This document shows positions 43,551 to 52,647 of a DNA stretch of 64,000 nt, in pieces. The first letter of the stretch is position 1. Each line of letters opens with the position of its first letter. The DNA is taken from the NCBI GenBank assembly GCA_044220635.1, contig JBGAQP010000003.1:1-64000 (forward strand), read 5' to 3'. A program made the position numbers and the translations under genes. The stretch comes from JBGAQP01 sp044220635 (GTDB taxonomy: Bacteria > Pseudomonadota > Gammaproteobacteria > Burkholderiales > Usitatibacteraceae). Under the pieces are notes generated by a model, which worked only from the letters and a program-made list of their open reading frames with translations, was not told the DNA's origin and ran no database searches.

Positions 43551-44285
43551 TCAGGCGTGGACGAGCGTTCCCTCGTCCTCGCCCAGGACGACGCGCCGCA
43601 GCGCCCCGTCCTTGAAGATGGAAAAGACGTTGATCGGCAGCTTCTGGTCCCGGCACAGGGCGAGCGCCGTGGCGTCCATCACCTTCAGGTTCTTCACGAA
43701 GGCCTCGTCGAAGGTGAGCCGGTGGTAGCGCGTCGCCGTCGGGTCCTTCATCGGGTCGGCGGTGTACACGCCGTCGACCTTGGTGGCTTTCAGCACGATC
43801 TGCGCCTCGACCTCGCGGCCGCGCAGCGCCGCGGCGGTGTCGGTGGTGAAGAAGGGGTTGCCGGTGCCCGCGCCGAAGATGACGATCTTGCCCTCCTCGA
43901 GGTAGCGGATGGCCTTGCCGCGGATGTAGGGCTCGCACACCGGCTCGATGTTGAGGGCGGACTGCACGCGGGCGACCAGCCCCGCGCGGTTCATCGCGTC
44001 CTGCAGCGCCAGCGCGTTGATGACCGTGGCGAGCATGCCCATGTAGTCGGCGGTCGCGCGGTCCATGCCCGCCGCGCCCTGGGAGACGCCGCGGAAGATG
44101 TTGCCCCCGCCGATCACCACGCCCACCTGCACGCCCAGGTCGGCGACTTCCTTCACCTGCGCGACGATGCGCTCGACGGTGGCGCGGTTGATGCCGAAGG
44201 CATCCTCGCCCATCAGCGCTTCCCCGCTCAGCTTGAGGAGGATGCGCCGGTAGGCGGGCGCGACCGGCGGGTTGGGATCGCTCAC
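43551..44285 (-). CDS. pyrH: UMP kinase
   Basis: The 244-residue protein has ILLKLSGEALMG, VIGGGNIFRG, DYMGMLATVINALALQD, GTGNPFFTTDTAAALR and VDGVYTADP. It phosphorylates UMP to UDP. The GTG at 44285 is preferred over one at 44294 because GGAG is then at a workable distance. An 87-base gap to frr holds a GC-rich hairpin but no T run. Confidence 0.97.
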   Translation of the reverse strand: MSDPNPPVAPAYRRILLKLSGEALMGEDAFGINRATVERIVAQVKEVADLGVQVGVVIGGGNIFRGVSQGAAGMDRATADYMGMLATVINALALQDAMNRAGLVARVQSALNIEPVCEPYIRGKAIRYLEEGKIVIFGAGTGNPFFTTDTAAALRGREVEAQIVLKATKVDGVYTADPMKDPTATRYHRLTFDEAFVKNLKVMDATALALCRDQKLPINVFSIFKDGALRRVVLGEDEGTLVHA

Positions 44286-44304
44286 GGCCTGCACGCTCCC
44301 CGGC

Positions 44305-45183
44305 TCAGGCCGCGGTCTTGGTCATCGCCGCGACTTCCGCGGCGAAGTCCGACTGCTTCTTCTCGATGCCTTCGCCCACCACGAGGAAGCGGTAGCCGAG
44401 GACCTTCGCCTTGCTCGCGGCGAGCATCTTCTCGACCGTCTGCTTGTCGTCCTTCACGAAGGGCTGGCCGAGCAGCGTGATCTCGCCGAGGAACTTGGCG
44501 ATGCCGCCGTCGACCATCTTCGCAACGATCTCCGGGGGCTTGCCGGATTCCTTCGCGCGGGCTTCGAGGATCTTGCGCTCGGCGGCGACGACTTCGGCCG
44601 CCACCTGGTCCTTCGCGAGGAACTTGGGCTTCGCGAAAGCGATGTGCATCGCCACGTCCTTGCCCACGGACTCGGGCCCGTCGAACTCCACCATCACGCC
44701 GATCTTCACGCCGTGCACGTACTGGGCCAGGCGGCCCGCGCCCGCCATGCGCTCGAAGCGGCGCACGGTGATGTTCTCGCCGATCTTCTGCACCAGCGCC
44801 TGGCGCGCCTCCTCGACCGTCTTGGCGCCCAGCCTGAGCGCCGAGAGGGCGGCCACGTCCGCGGGGTTCGCGGTCGCCACCAGTTCGGCGAGCGAGCGGG
44901 CGAAATCCGCGAAGTCGGGGTTCTTCGCCACGAAGTCCGTCTCGCAGTTGACCTCGACCATGGCGCCGAGCCGGCCGTCGGCGGCGACGAAGGTGCCCAC
45001 GCAGCCCTCGGCCGCCACGCGCGCGGCCGCCTTCGAGGCCTTCGCGCCGCTCTTGATCCGCAGGAGCTCCTCGGCCTTCTTCATGTCGCCGCCGGCCTCC
45101 TCGAGCGCCTTCTTGCATTCCATCATGCCGAGCCCGGTGAGCTCGCGCAGTTCCTTGACCATCCCCGCCGTGATTTCCGCCAT
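44305..45183 (-). CDS. tsf: Elongation factor Ts
   Basis: The 292-residue protein begins with a UBA-like helix set (VKELRELTGLGMMECKKALEEAGGDMKKAEELLR) and has the TDFVAKN motif that contacts EF-Tu (VNCETDFVAKNPDF) and two dimer-like core repeats. It exchanges GDP on EF-Tu. ATG at 45183 has GGAG upstream; a 5'-terminator lies between rpsB and tsf. Confidence 0.97.
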   Translation of the reverse strand: MAEITAGMVKELRELTGLGMMECKKALEEAGGDMKKAEELLRIKSGAKASKAAARVAAEGCVGTFVAADGRLGAMVEVNCETDFVAKNPDFADFARSLAELVATANPADVAALSALRLGAKTVEEARQALVQKIGENITVRRFERMAGAGRLAQYVHGVKIGVMVEFDGPESVGKDVAMHIAFAKPKFLAKDQVAAEVVAAERKILEARAKESGKPPEIVAKMVDGGIAKFLGEITLLGQPFVKDDKQTVEKMLAASKAKVLGYRFLVVGEGIEKKQSDFAAEVAAMTKTAA

Positions 45184-45222
45184 CTCTCTCGCTCCGTGTC
45201 CTTGCCGTTTGCGGCGCATACG

Positions 45223-45245
45223 AAAAAGGGGCTTCGCGCCCCTTT
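45223..45245 (-). terminator. Terminator/attenuator between rpsB and tsf
   Basis: On the minus strand AAAGGGGC (45245-45238), loop GCGAA, GCCCCTTT (45232-45225) and further Ts to 45223. It lies 20 bases after the rpsB stop and would lower, not abolish, transcription into tsf, as known for E. coli rpsB-tsf. Confidence 0.8.
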
Positions 45246-45267
45246 CGCGCCGCGTGCTTCCCGCGTC

Positions 45268-46014
45268 CTAGGCCTTCTTCTCGTCCTCGACCTCGACGAA
45301 GTCCTCGTTCGGGGGCGCGACCATCTCGGTGATGACCTGGCTGCGGCCCTCGAGGATGGCGTCGGCCACGCCGCGCGAGTACAGCCGGATCGCGCGCGTG
45401 GAATCGTCGTTGCCCGGGATCACGTAGTCGATGCCGTCGAGCGAGTTGTTGGAGTCGACCACGCCGATGATCGGCACGCCGAGCTTCCTCGCCTCGGTGA
45501 CCGCGATCTTGTGGAAGCCCACGTCGATCACGAAGAGCGCGTCGGGGATGCCGCCCATGTCCTTGATGCCGCCGAGCGAGCGCTCGAGCTTCTCGCGCTC
45601 GCGCGTGAAGTGCAGCTGCTCCTTCTTCGACAGGCGCTCGAGCGAGCCGTCGGCGACCATCTGGTCCATCTCCTTCAGGCGCTTGATCGACTGCTTGACG
45701 GTCTTGAAGTTGGTGAGCATGCCGCCCAGCCAGCGGTAGTCGACGTACGGGGCGCCGGCGCGCTGGGCCTCCTCCTTGACGATGTCGCGGGCCTGCCGCT
45801 TGGTGCCCACGAACAGGATCGTGCCCTTGTTCGTCGAGAGGTTGCGGGCGAACTTGAGCGCTTCCTGGTACATCGGAAGCGACTTCTCGAGGTTGATGAT
45901 GTGGATCTTGTTGCGCGCGCCGAAGATGAACGGTGCCATCTTCGGGTTCCAGTAGCGCGTCTGGTGGCCGAAGTGGACACCGGCCTCCAGCATCTGCCGC
46001 ATGGTGACGGACAT
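45268..46014 (-). CDS. rpsB: 30S ribosomal protein S2
   Basis: The 248-residue protein has the S2 patterns MRQMLEAGVHFGHQTRYWNPKM, FVGTKRQA, RWLGGMLTNF, PDALFVIDVGFHKIAVTEARKLGVPIIGVVDSN. It starts the leftward operon that runs to rnhB. The ATG at 46014 is the family start. Confidence 0.98.
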   Translation of the reverse strand: MSVTMRQMLEAGVHFGHQTRYWNPKMAPFIFGARNKIHIINLEKSLPMYQEALKFARNLSTNKGTILFVGTKRQARDIVKEEAQRAGAPYVDYRWLGGMLTNFKTVKQSIKRLKEMDQMVADGSLERLSKKEQLHFTREREKLERSLGGIKDMGGIPDALFVIDVGFHKIAVTEARKLGVPIIGVVDSNNSLDGIDYVIPGNDDSTRAIRLYSRGVADAILEGRSQVITEMVAPPNEDFVEVEDEKKA

Positions 46015-46128
46015 CTTGCGTACTCCCGTGGTCAAGGTTGGCCTCCCCCCGCGCTCGCCCGGTTGCCCGGGACCTCAGCCATCGGCGGGGGTGTGAATTT
46101 CCCCGGGGAAGACCCCGGGAAGCCCGGC

Positions 46129-46158
46129 ATTATAGCCCGAAAAGGGCCGGATTATCAA
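46129..46158 (-). promoter_or_regulatory. Sigma-70 promoter for rpsB-tsf
   Basis: TTGATA (46158-46153), 18-base spacer and a perfect TATAAT (46134-46129) on the minus strand, giving a leader of about 105 bases before rpsB. The leader contains GC-rich dyads (for example CCCGGTTGCCCGGG near 46060-46073) that might bind S2; that role is inference. Confidence 0.75.
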
Positions 46159-46187
46159 ACAGTTCGGCCTCGCCCTGGGCGTGGCGC

Positions 46188-46193
46188 TATAAT
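46188..46193 (+). promoter_or_regulatory. -10 box of the map promoter
   Basis: A perfect TATAAT at 46188-46193 precedes map by 31 bases; the -35 region (TTCGGC, 46163-46168, spacer 19) is weak. It is back to back with the rpsB promoter, so both share about 60 bases. Confidence 0.6.
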
Positions 46194-46224
46194 TGCGGCT
46201 TTCCCGCGCGAAGCCCCCGCCCCC

Positions 46225-47049
46225 GTGGCCATCCAGATCAAGAACGCCGAGGACATCGAGAAGATGCGCGTCGCCGGCCGCCTCGCGGCCGAGGTCCTCG
46301 ACTTCATCGCCCCGCACGTGCGCCCGGGCGTGACGACCGCGCGCCTCGACAAGCTCTGCCACGACTACATGGTCGACGAGCAGGGCACCGTCCCCGCGCC
46401 CCTCGACTACACGCCCCCGGGCCACCGCCCCTACCCGAAGTCGATCTGCACCTCGGTGAACCACCAGGTCTGCCACGGGATCCCCGGCGACAAGGTCCTC
46501 AAGCACGGCGACATCGTGAACATCGACGTGACCGTCATCAAGGACGGGTGGCACGGCGACACGAGCCGCATGTTCTACGTGGGCCAGCCCGCGGTGCAGG
46601 CGCGCCGGCTGTGCGAAGTCACCTGGGAGTGCATGTGGCACGGCATCGCCAGGGTCCGCCCGGAGGCGACGCTGGGCGACATCGGCCACGCCATCCAGCG
46701 CCACGCGGAGGCGAACGGCTACTCGATCGTGCGCGAGTTCTGCGGCCACGGCATCGGCCGGCGCTTCCACGAGGAGCCGCAGGTGCTGCACTACGGCCAG
46801 CCGGGCAAGGGCCCGAAGCTCGAGCCGGGCATGACCTTCACGGTGGAGCCGATGGTGAACGCGGGCAAGCGCGACATCCGCCAGCTCGCCGACGGCTGGA
46901 CCATCGTCACGGCGGATCACTCGCTCTCCGCGCAGTGGGAGCACACCGTCCTCGTCACCGAGGAAGGCTTTGAAGTCCTGACCCTGTCGGAAGGGGCGCC
47001 CCCGCCTCCGGCCTTCGTCGCCGAGCGCGCCGCCCAGCTCGTCTCCTGA
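46225..47049 (+). CDS. map: Methionine aminopeptidase, type I
   Basis: The 274-residue protein has the metal ligands Asp (NIDVTVIKDGWHGDTSRMF), His (EFCGHGIGRRFHEEP) and Glu (FTVEPMVN, SAQWEHTVLV). It removes initiator Met; def, for the preceding deformylation, is at 53076. It starts at a GTG with almost no leader and no clear ribosome site. Its TGA overlaps the apparent CTG start of glnD. Confidence 0.96.
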   Translation: MAIQIKNAEDIEKMRVAGRLAAEVLDFIAPHVRPGVTTARLDKLCHDYMVDEQGTVPAPLDYTPPGHRPYPKSICTSVNHQVCHGIPGDKVLKHGDIVNIDVTVIKDGWHGDTSRMFYVGQPAVQARRLCEVTWECMWHGIARVRPEATLGDIGHAIQRHAEANGYSIVREFCGHGIGRRFHEEPQVLHYGQPGKGPKLEPGMTFTVEPMVNAGKRDIRQLADGWTIVTADHSLSAQWEHTVLVTEEGFEVLTLSEGAPPPPAFVAERAAQLVS

Positions 47050-49613
47050 GCGCCGTCCCCGCCCTCATCCCGACGCCCTCCGCGGAGCTCCGCGGCTGGA
47101 TCAAGGCGCGCCGCGCCGAGCTCAGGCTGCGCTACCTGCGCCGGCCCGATCCCGGCCGCACGCTCGCCGCCCACGCCGCGTTCGTCGACCAGCTCCTGCA
47201 GCGCATCTGGTCCGAGTGCATCGCCGACCCCGGCGTGGCGCTCGTCGCCGTCGGCGGATACGGGCGGGGGCTGCTCTTTCCGCACTCCGACGTGGACGTG
47301 CTCGTGCTCCTTCCCGACGGGCGCACTCCGGACGCCTCGGTCGAGCGCTTCGTGGGCATGCTCTGGGATTGCGGTCTCGAGCCGGGGCACTCGGTGCGTA
47401 CGGTCACCGAGTGCGCCGAGGAGGCGGCCAAGGACGTGACCGTGGACACGAGCCTGCTGGAGGCGCGCCTCGTCGCGGGCAACGCCGGCCTGGTGGCGAA
47501 GCTCGCCGAGCGGCTCAAGGCGCAGCGCGACGTCCGCGCCTTCTTCCGCGCCAAGTTCCAGGAGCAGGACAAGCGCCACGACCGCTTCCAGGACGCCGCC
47601 TACAACCTCGAGCCCAACATCAAGGAAAGCCCCGGGGGGCTTCGCGACCTCCAGATGGTGCTCTGGCTCGCGCGCGCCGCGGGCCTGGGCGAATCCTGGA
47701 AGGCGCTCGCGCGCGAGGGCGTGATCACGGCGCTGGAGGCCGGGGCGATCGGCCGCAACGAGCACATCCTCCAGGACCTGAGGATCCGGCTGCACCTGCT
47801 CGCCGGGCGGCGCGAGGACCGGCTCGTCTTCGACCACCAGATCGAGATCGCGCGCCAGCTGAAGCTCTCGGGGCGCGGGGCGATGGCGCCCTCGGACCTG
47901 CTCATGCGCCGCTACTACCTCGCGGCGAAGGCGATCTGGCGCTTCAACAGCATCCTTCTCTCGAACCTGCTCGCGCGCGTGACACCCGCCTCCGAGCGCA
48001 AGGTGCAGCGCGTCGACGACGACTTCGAGATCGTGAACCTGAGCCTCGAGATCGCCGACGAGCACCTCTTCGAGCGCGAGCCCGGGAAGATCTTTTCGGC
48101 GTTCCGCATCCTCCAGGAGAACCGCCAGGTCGCGGCACTCGGGCCCGCGGCGCTCCGGTCGCTCTCGCGCGCGCTGCCGCTCATCAACCGCGCGTTCCGC
48201 GACAACCGCGAGAACCGGCGCCTGTTCATCGAGATCATCCGTTCCGACCGCCTCACCTGGACGCTCAGGCGCATCAGCCGCTACGGCGTGCTCGGGAGGT
48301 ACCTGCCCGCCTTCGGGCGCATCGTCGGCCAGATGCAGCACGACCTCTTCCACGTGTACTCCGTGGACGAGCACATCCTGATGGTGATGCGAAACCTCCG
48401 GCGCTTCCGCCGCCCGAAGTTCGACGCCGAGTACCCGTTCTGCTCGAAGCTCATGCAGGAGTTCGACCGACCCGAGGTGCTCTACCTCGCCGCGCTCTTC
48501 CACGACATCGCGAAGGGACGCGGCGGCGACCACTCGGAGCTCGGCGCGCGCGAGGCCGCGGTCTTCGCCCGCCGCCACTGGCTTTCCCGGGCGGACGCCG
48601 ACCTCGTCGCCTGGCTCGTCGAGCACCACCTCGTGATGTCGGCGACCGCCCAGAAGCAGGACCTCTCGGACCCGGACGTGGTCTCGAACTTCGCGACCCT
48701 CGTGCGCGACGAGCGCACGCTCACGGCGCTCTACCTGCTCACCGTCGCCGACATCCGCGGCACGAGCCCCAAGGTGTGGAACGCGTGGAAGGGCAAGCTC
48801 CTCGAGGACCTGTTCCTGCTCACGCGGCGGGTGCTGCGCGGAGAGACCGATTTCGCGCTGTCCTGGGTCGAGTCGAAGAAGGCCGAGGCGCTGCAGATCT
48901 TCCGCCAGTACGTCCCGGAGCCCGGCCGCCACGAGGCGTTCTGGAGCCATCTCGACGACAACTATTTCCAGAGGTTCGAGGCGGGGGAGATCGGCTGGCA
49001 CACGCGCACGCTCTGGTCGCGAGCCACGCCCGACAAGCCCATCGTGCGCGCCCGCCTCTCGCCGATCGGGGAAGGACTGCAGGTGCTCGTCTACGCCCCC
49101 GACCAACCCGGGCTCTTCGCGCGCATCACCGGCTTCTTCGAGCGGCTGCAGTTCGACGTGGCCGCCGCCAAGATCTACACCACGGCGCACGGCTTCGCCC
49201 TCGACAACTTCCAGGTCCTCTCGCCCTCGCGCACCGGCGAGCACTACCGCGACCTCATCCACAAGATCGAGAGCGGCCTCGCCGAGCGCATCGCCTCCGC
49301 CGCGCCCGAGGCCGCGACCACCGGCCGGATCTCGCGCTGGGTGAAGCACTTCCCGATCGAGCCCACGGTGGAGATTTCCCCGGACCGGCGCCCGGGCCGG
49401 TGGGTGGTTTCGCTTTCTTGCGCCGACCGCCCGGGGCTGCTCTCGGCGGTCTCCCGCGAATTCCTGCGCCACGGCCTCAACCTCGTGGACGCGCGCGTCA
49501 CGACGCTGGGTTCCCGCGCCGAGGACACCTTCGTGGTGAACGGGCCCGAGCTCGAGGAAGCCGGATCGCGCGAGGCGATCCGCGAGGGGTTGCGGGCGAT
49601 GCTCGCGGCGTGA
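47046..49613 (+). CDS. glnD: PII uridylyltransferase/uridylyl-removing enzyme
   Basis: The 855-residue protein has the nucleotidyltransferase motif VAVGGYGRGLLFPHSDVDV (G70, G71, D83, D85), a helical linker, an HD domain (YLAALFHDIAKGRGGDHSELGA) for UMP removal, and two C-terminal ACT domains (about 670-745 and 780-850) that sense glutamine. It controls PII and so nitrogen assimilation. The N-terminal 60 residues (AELRGWIKARRAELRLRYL ... FVDQLLQRIW) match GlnD but contain no ATG, GTG or TTG. The only candidate near the right place is CTG at 47046, overlapping the map stop; the first standard start is GTG at 47235, inside the catalytic domain. Confidence 0.93.
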   Translation: MSAVPALIPTPSAELRGWIKARRAELRLRYLRRPDPGRTLAAHAAFVDQLLQRIWSECIADPGVALVAVGGYGRGLLFPHSDVDVLVLLPDGRTPDASVERFVGMLWDCGLEPGHSVRTVTECAEEAAKDVTVDTSLLEARLVAGNAGLVAKLAERLKAQRDVRAFFRAKFQEQDKRHDRFQDAAYNLEPNIKESPGGLRDLQMVLWLARAAGLGESWKALAREGVITALEAGAIGRNEHILQDLRIRLHLLAGRREDRLVFDHQIEIARQLKLSGRGAMAPSDLLMRRYYLAAKAIWRFNSILLSNLLARVTPASERKVQRVDDDFEIVNLSLEIADEHLFEREPGKIFSAFRILQENRQVAALGPAALRSLSRALPLINRAFRDNRENRRLFIEIIRSDRLTWTLRRISRYGVLGRYLPAFGRIVGQMQHDLFHVYSVDEHILMVMRNLRRFRRPKFDAEYPFCSKLMQEFDRPEVLYLAALFHDIAKGRGGDHSELGAREAAVFARRHWLSRADADLVAWLVEHHLVMSATAQKQDLSDPDVVSNFATLVRDERTLTALYLLTVADIRGTSPKVWNAWKGKLLEDLFLLTRRVLRGETDFALSWVESKKAEALQIFRQYVPEPGRHEAFWSHLDDNYFQRFEAGEIGWHTRTLWSRATPDKPIVRARLSPIGEGLQVLVYAPDQPGLFARITGFFERLQFDVAAAKIYTTAHGFALDNFQVLSPSRTGEHYRDLIHKIESGLAERIASAAPEAATTGRISRWVKHFPIEPTVEISPDRRPGRWVVSLSCADRPGLLSAVSREFLRHGLNLVDARVTTLGSRAEDTFVVNGPELEEAGSREAIREGLRAMLAA

Positions 49614-49629
49614 GCGCGGAAAGCCGCGG

Positions 49630-50415
49630 CTAGAACGGCTGCCGGACGATCGTCTTCGTGGCGGTCACGCCGTCGACCGTGTAGGTGAAGGTCGCGCGGT
49701 CGTAGTGGGTGAAGTTGAGCGTCGCCGTGCCCGCCAGGGTGACCGTCACCGCCGCGGGGTTGAACGGTCCGCCGTAGTAGGGGCCGGTCGTCTTGTAGAC
49801 GGGGCCCGCGAACGTGAAGACGTAAGTCCACGTTCCACCGGGCAGGACGTACCAGATCGGCTTGCCGTCCGCTCCGTAGACGAACCACGTCGCGAAGAGC
49901 GCATCCGAGACGTGCTGGGTGATCCCCAGGCCCCAGCCCGACTCGGCGGGGTCCCACCAAAGATCCGTGAAATTCGCCCATGGATAGACGGGACCGCGCG
50001 TGGGATTGACGACAGTGAACGACCGCGTCACGGTCGTTCCGAATGGCGTTCCGTTCGAGCTCTTCTTGACGAAATCGACCACGTAGTCCCCGGCCGGAAG
50101 CTGCCCCAAGGTGATGTCGATTGGCGGCAACGGTGGTGGGACTGCGACGACATCCGGGTAACGTAGCGACACGGTAATCCGATTGGCGTTCATGATTACG
50201 TCGGCCGAACCCGGAATGTACTCGCCGGAATCCAGCGGGCCGACTTTCAACCGAACCGTTTCCTGCGCCCTGGGCGACGCAGGTTCAATGGTGACCTGCG
50301 CACTGCACATGCCCGACACGAAGAAGAGTGCCGCAACTGTGCAAGACAGACGATACATTCGTTCAATCATCGAGACACCAATTGGTGAAGTCGCGAATTC
50401 TTTCTCGTCCTTCAA
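49630..50415 (-). CDS. Exported protein with one GWGL domain
   Basis: The 261-residue protein has a signal peptide (core LSCTVAALFFVSGMCSAQ, about 21-39; start could be the Met at 50415, 50370 or 50358), an Ig-like beta region (about 42-140, APRAQETVRLKVG...) and one GWGL domain (about 150-261: LWWDPAESGWGLGI ... FATWFVYGADGKPIWYV ... YTVDGVTATKTIVRQPF). The same domain is found twice in the serine protease at 2619-5009. Its ATG overlaps the stop of the subtilase gene (ATGA), so the two are made together. Function unknown; an extracellular adhesion or substrate-binding role is inference. Confidence 0.8.
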   Translation of the reverse strand: MKDEKEFATSPIGVSMIERMYRLSCTVAALFFVSGMCSAQVTIEPASPRAQETVRLKVGPLDSGEYIPGSADVIMNANRITVSLRYPDVVAVPPPLPPIDITLGQLPAGDYVVDFVKKSSNGTPFGTTVTRSFTVVNPTRGPVYPWANFTDLWWDPAESGWGLGITQHVSDALFATWFVYGADGKPIWYVLPGGTWTYVFTFAGPVYKTTGPYYGGPFNPAAVTVTLAGTATLNFTHYDRATFTYTVDGVTATKTIVRQPF

Positions 50416-52532
50416 TATGAAGGACGATAACCGTCATTCCTGTAGACATACCCAAGATTGGCTACGTTTGCGGTGTATCCCTGCGAAGCCATGCTGGCTT
50501 GCAGGGACTGCGGAAAGATCGCGTGGTCATCGACGCTGGGATTGTAGGCGCGAATCAGCGGTTCGGTGGCCGCGGGCTGGGCGTAGCCACTGGGATAGAC
50601 GTAGCCCTCGATTCCGTCGATCTTGTAGCCCGCCGCGCTGACGTAGTACAGCGCCTCATTGTAGTCGGTGGAGTAGAAGTGATCGACGTGGTAGGGGTAA
50701 CTCGAGCACACGGAAGTAGCACCCGGTGGCAGAGGATCTCCGCATTTGAAGCTCAGTCGAATGAGCGGCCGAAGCTCGACGTTGGGATTGGCCGGATTCG
50801 TGTGCGTGGTAAAGATCCACGCTTCCGCCTTCGGGATTCCGGTGACGCCTGGAAAGTTCACGAACTCCTGAACCGAAGTGCCCACCGGGCTGTACCAGTT
50901 GAACATCGAGGCCACGTACGGTGGCATTGTTCCCGCGATCGCCGCGCTGCCCATCTGCGGTGCGGTTGTATAGAAGTAGTTTCGCGTGTACGGGCCATAG
51001 AACGCAAATAAGGGCGTGAGGCGGTTCGCCCAATTCACGGCCACATAGGTCGCGATGAACCCGTTCGGGAACCCATACCCGACAAGCTGGTTCGGCGAGT
51101 CCGCTTCGCTGGAACTGAGCAGAATCAGTGCTCGAATGTAGTCTGCGGACAAGAGGGGACTTGCAGATCTCATGATCCCCGCGAGTCCGCTTACAAACGG
51201 CGCGGCCATGGATGTACCCGTGCAGATCCCGTACCCGGGACCCGCACTACTATGTCCCTCATTGTCTCCACACCGCGTATCCGTATTCCAGTTGAAGCCT
51301 GTGTAGAACGTAGAGAGGATGTCCCGTCCTGGAGCAACCACGCCCCAGTATTGCAGCGGGATTCCGGTATTGGAACCGGCGAAGCCAGCTTGTGGATGCT
51401 CCTCGGTCCAAAGATAGCCTCGGTCTCCCTCATAGGACTGAACGGCACCGACGGCTATGGTCCGGGAATCGCTGGCGGGAAACTGCACCTCGTCATCCAT
51501 TTGATTGCCAACGGCGGCGGCGATTACTACATCCCTCGATGCAGCATGCGCCAATGCAAGGCAGTATGCGTTGTAAGGATCCGCCGAGCAGTTCGGGTAA
51601 TTCGCCCTGCCAGGTGGAATCCCATGGCTCATGTTGATGACTTGGGCGCCGGAGTTGACTGCCCAATAGATTCCGCCAATCACGGCGGCGTCCGGCAGGA
51701 AGTTGAACGGGTCCGGCTGAGTAGCTCGTGCCACCAAGAGAGTGCAGTGCCAGCACATGCCGGACACGCCAATGGGGGCAGGTGGGTTGGGATGCCCATA
51801 TTGGGGTGCCGGGTTCGTCGTAGCAGCAGCTATTATCCCTGCCGTGTGTGTACCGTGACCGCGGTAGTTTGTACCGAGCCAGAAGTAATCGATTTCGTCA
51901 GCCGATCCGCCGAAGTGGGAATACGAGAACTGGACACGAAAGGCTAGGTCCGGATGCGAGGTTTGAACACCGCTGTCGACATGGCCAATGTAGGCATGCC
52001 CGCGCGCCAAGTCCCATGCATAGGGCATCGCCATTGCGTGGAGGCCCCATTGATAGTCCATCGGCGAAGCGGCCACGGGGAAGAGCGGGTCCGAGGGCGC
52101 AACCGAGAATTCCACCGCGGAGTTCGGCGAGGTGGACTTGATGTTGCGGTCCTGCTTGAGCACGGCGAGCGCCGTACGCGCCGCTTCGGCGCTCGCGAAG
52201 TCGAGCACGACGTAGCGATGAAGATACTCGGCGGCGGATTCGACGCCCATCCGCTCCCTGACTTCGGGAGGATGCCGCGTGGGAATCAGGAACGAGGCTC
52301 TCGAGGGCCGCTGGAGCCGCTCGAAGAGCCGCGTTTCGGCGGGCGTCCGGTCGGTCTTGCCGACCACCGCCACGATGCCCTCGGCGGTCGCCGCGTCGTC
52401 GATGGCCCCGTAGTCGTAGAGCACGAGCAGTTGCACAGATTCCGGCTCGCGCACGTCGGCCTCGGCCCCTGCCACCGAGATGGAACCGACCGCGAGAATC
52501 GCCCCGGCAAGAAACAACCTGGCGCGCAACAT
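50412..52532 (-). CDS. Secreted subtilisin-like (S8) serine protease with C-terminal DUF5648-like domain
   Basis: The 706-residue protein has a signal peptide (to about GAEA, 25), an inhibitor-like pro-region (about 30-140), a subtilase domain with Asp186 (HVDSGVQTSHPDL), His226 (GHGTHTAG), oxyanion Asn343 (AAAVGN) and Ser441 (GTSMAAP), and a C-terminal region with YFYTT and HFYSTDYNEALYYV ... GYVY segments like the DUF5648 repeat. It is probably a secreted nutritional or defensive protease. Base composition (about 55% GC in places) is clearly lower than the neighbours, suggesting recent acquisition. Two Crp/Fnr-like boxes lie upstream. Confidence 0.92.
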   Translation of the reverse strand: MLRARLFLAGAILAVGSISVAGAEADVREPESVQLLVLYDYGAIDDAATAEGIVAVVGKTDRTPAETRLFERLQRPSRASFLIPTRHPPEVRERMGVESAAEYLHRYVVLDFASAEAARTALAVLKQDRNIKSTSPNSAVEFSVAPSDPLFPVAASPMDYQWGLHAMAMPYAWDLARGHAYIGHVDSGVQTSHPDLAFRVQFSYSHFGGSADEIDYFWLGTNYRGHGTHTAGIIAAATTNPAPQYGHPNPPAPIGVSGMCWHCTLLVARATQPDPFNFLPDAAVIGGIYWAVNSGAQVINMSHGIPPGRANYPNCSADPYNAYCLALAHAASRDVVIAAAVGNQMDDEVQFPASDSRTIAVGAVQSYEGDRGYLWTEEHPQAGFAGSNTGIPLQYWGVVAPGRDILSTFYTGFNWNTDTRCGDNEGHSSAGPGYGICTGTSMAAPFVSGLAGIMRSASPLLSADYIRALILLSSSEADSPNQLVGYGFPNGFIATYVAVNWANRLTPLFAFYGPYTRNYFYTTAPQMGSAAIAGTMPPYVASMFNWYSPVGTSVQEFVNFPGVTGIPKAEAWIFTTHTNPANPNVELRPLIRLSFKCGDPLPPGATSVCSSYPYHVDHFYSTDYNEALYYVSAAGYKIDGIEGYVYPSGYAQPAATEPLIRAYNPSVDDHAIFPQSLQASMASQGYTANVANLGYVYRNDGYRPSY

Positions 52533-52586
52533 CGACTTCTCCCCAGATGAGTCCGCGGACCCGAAGGTCGCGGAAAACACTTGAGG

Positions 52587-52592
52587 ATGGTA
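52587..52592 (-). promoter_or_regulatory. Candidate -10 box (TACCAT) of the subtilase operon
   Basis: Read on the minus strand, TACCAT would give a start near 52580, which puts the nearer Crp/Fnr-like dyad at about -42, the usual class II activator position. There is no good -35, as expected for an activated promoter. Confidence 0.4.
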
Positions 52593-52615
52593 CGTCGCCC
52601 CCCCCCTCCCCCGGA

Positions 52616-52629
52616 TTGACCTACGTCAG
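52616..52629. promoter_or_regulatory. Crp/Fnr-family binding site, promoter-proximal
   Basis: TTGACCTACGTCAG fits TTGAC-N4-GTCAA with one mismatch in the last base. It lies 84 bases upstream of the subtilase start codon. Confidence 0.55.
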
Positions 52630-52647
52630 TCCGAATTGGATTCTCGA

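Noticed and set aside
46917..49472. Minus-strand open frame opposite glnD
   Set aside because: Antisense shadow with low-complexity composition.
52599..52612. C-rich run as a functional element
   Set aside because: A short homopolymer-like tract between promoter and regulator sites; no specific role can be supported.
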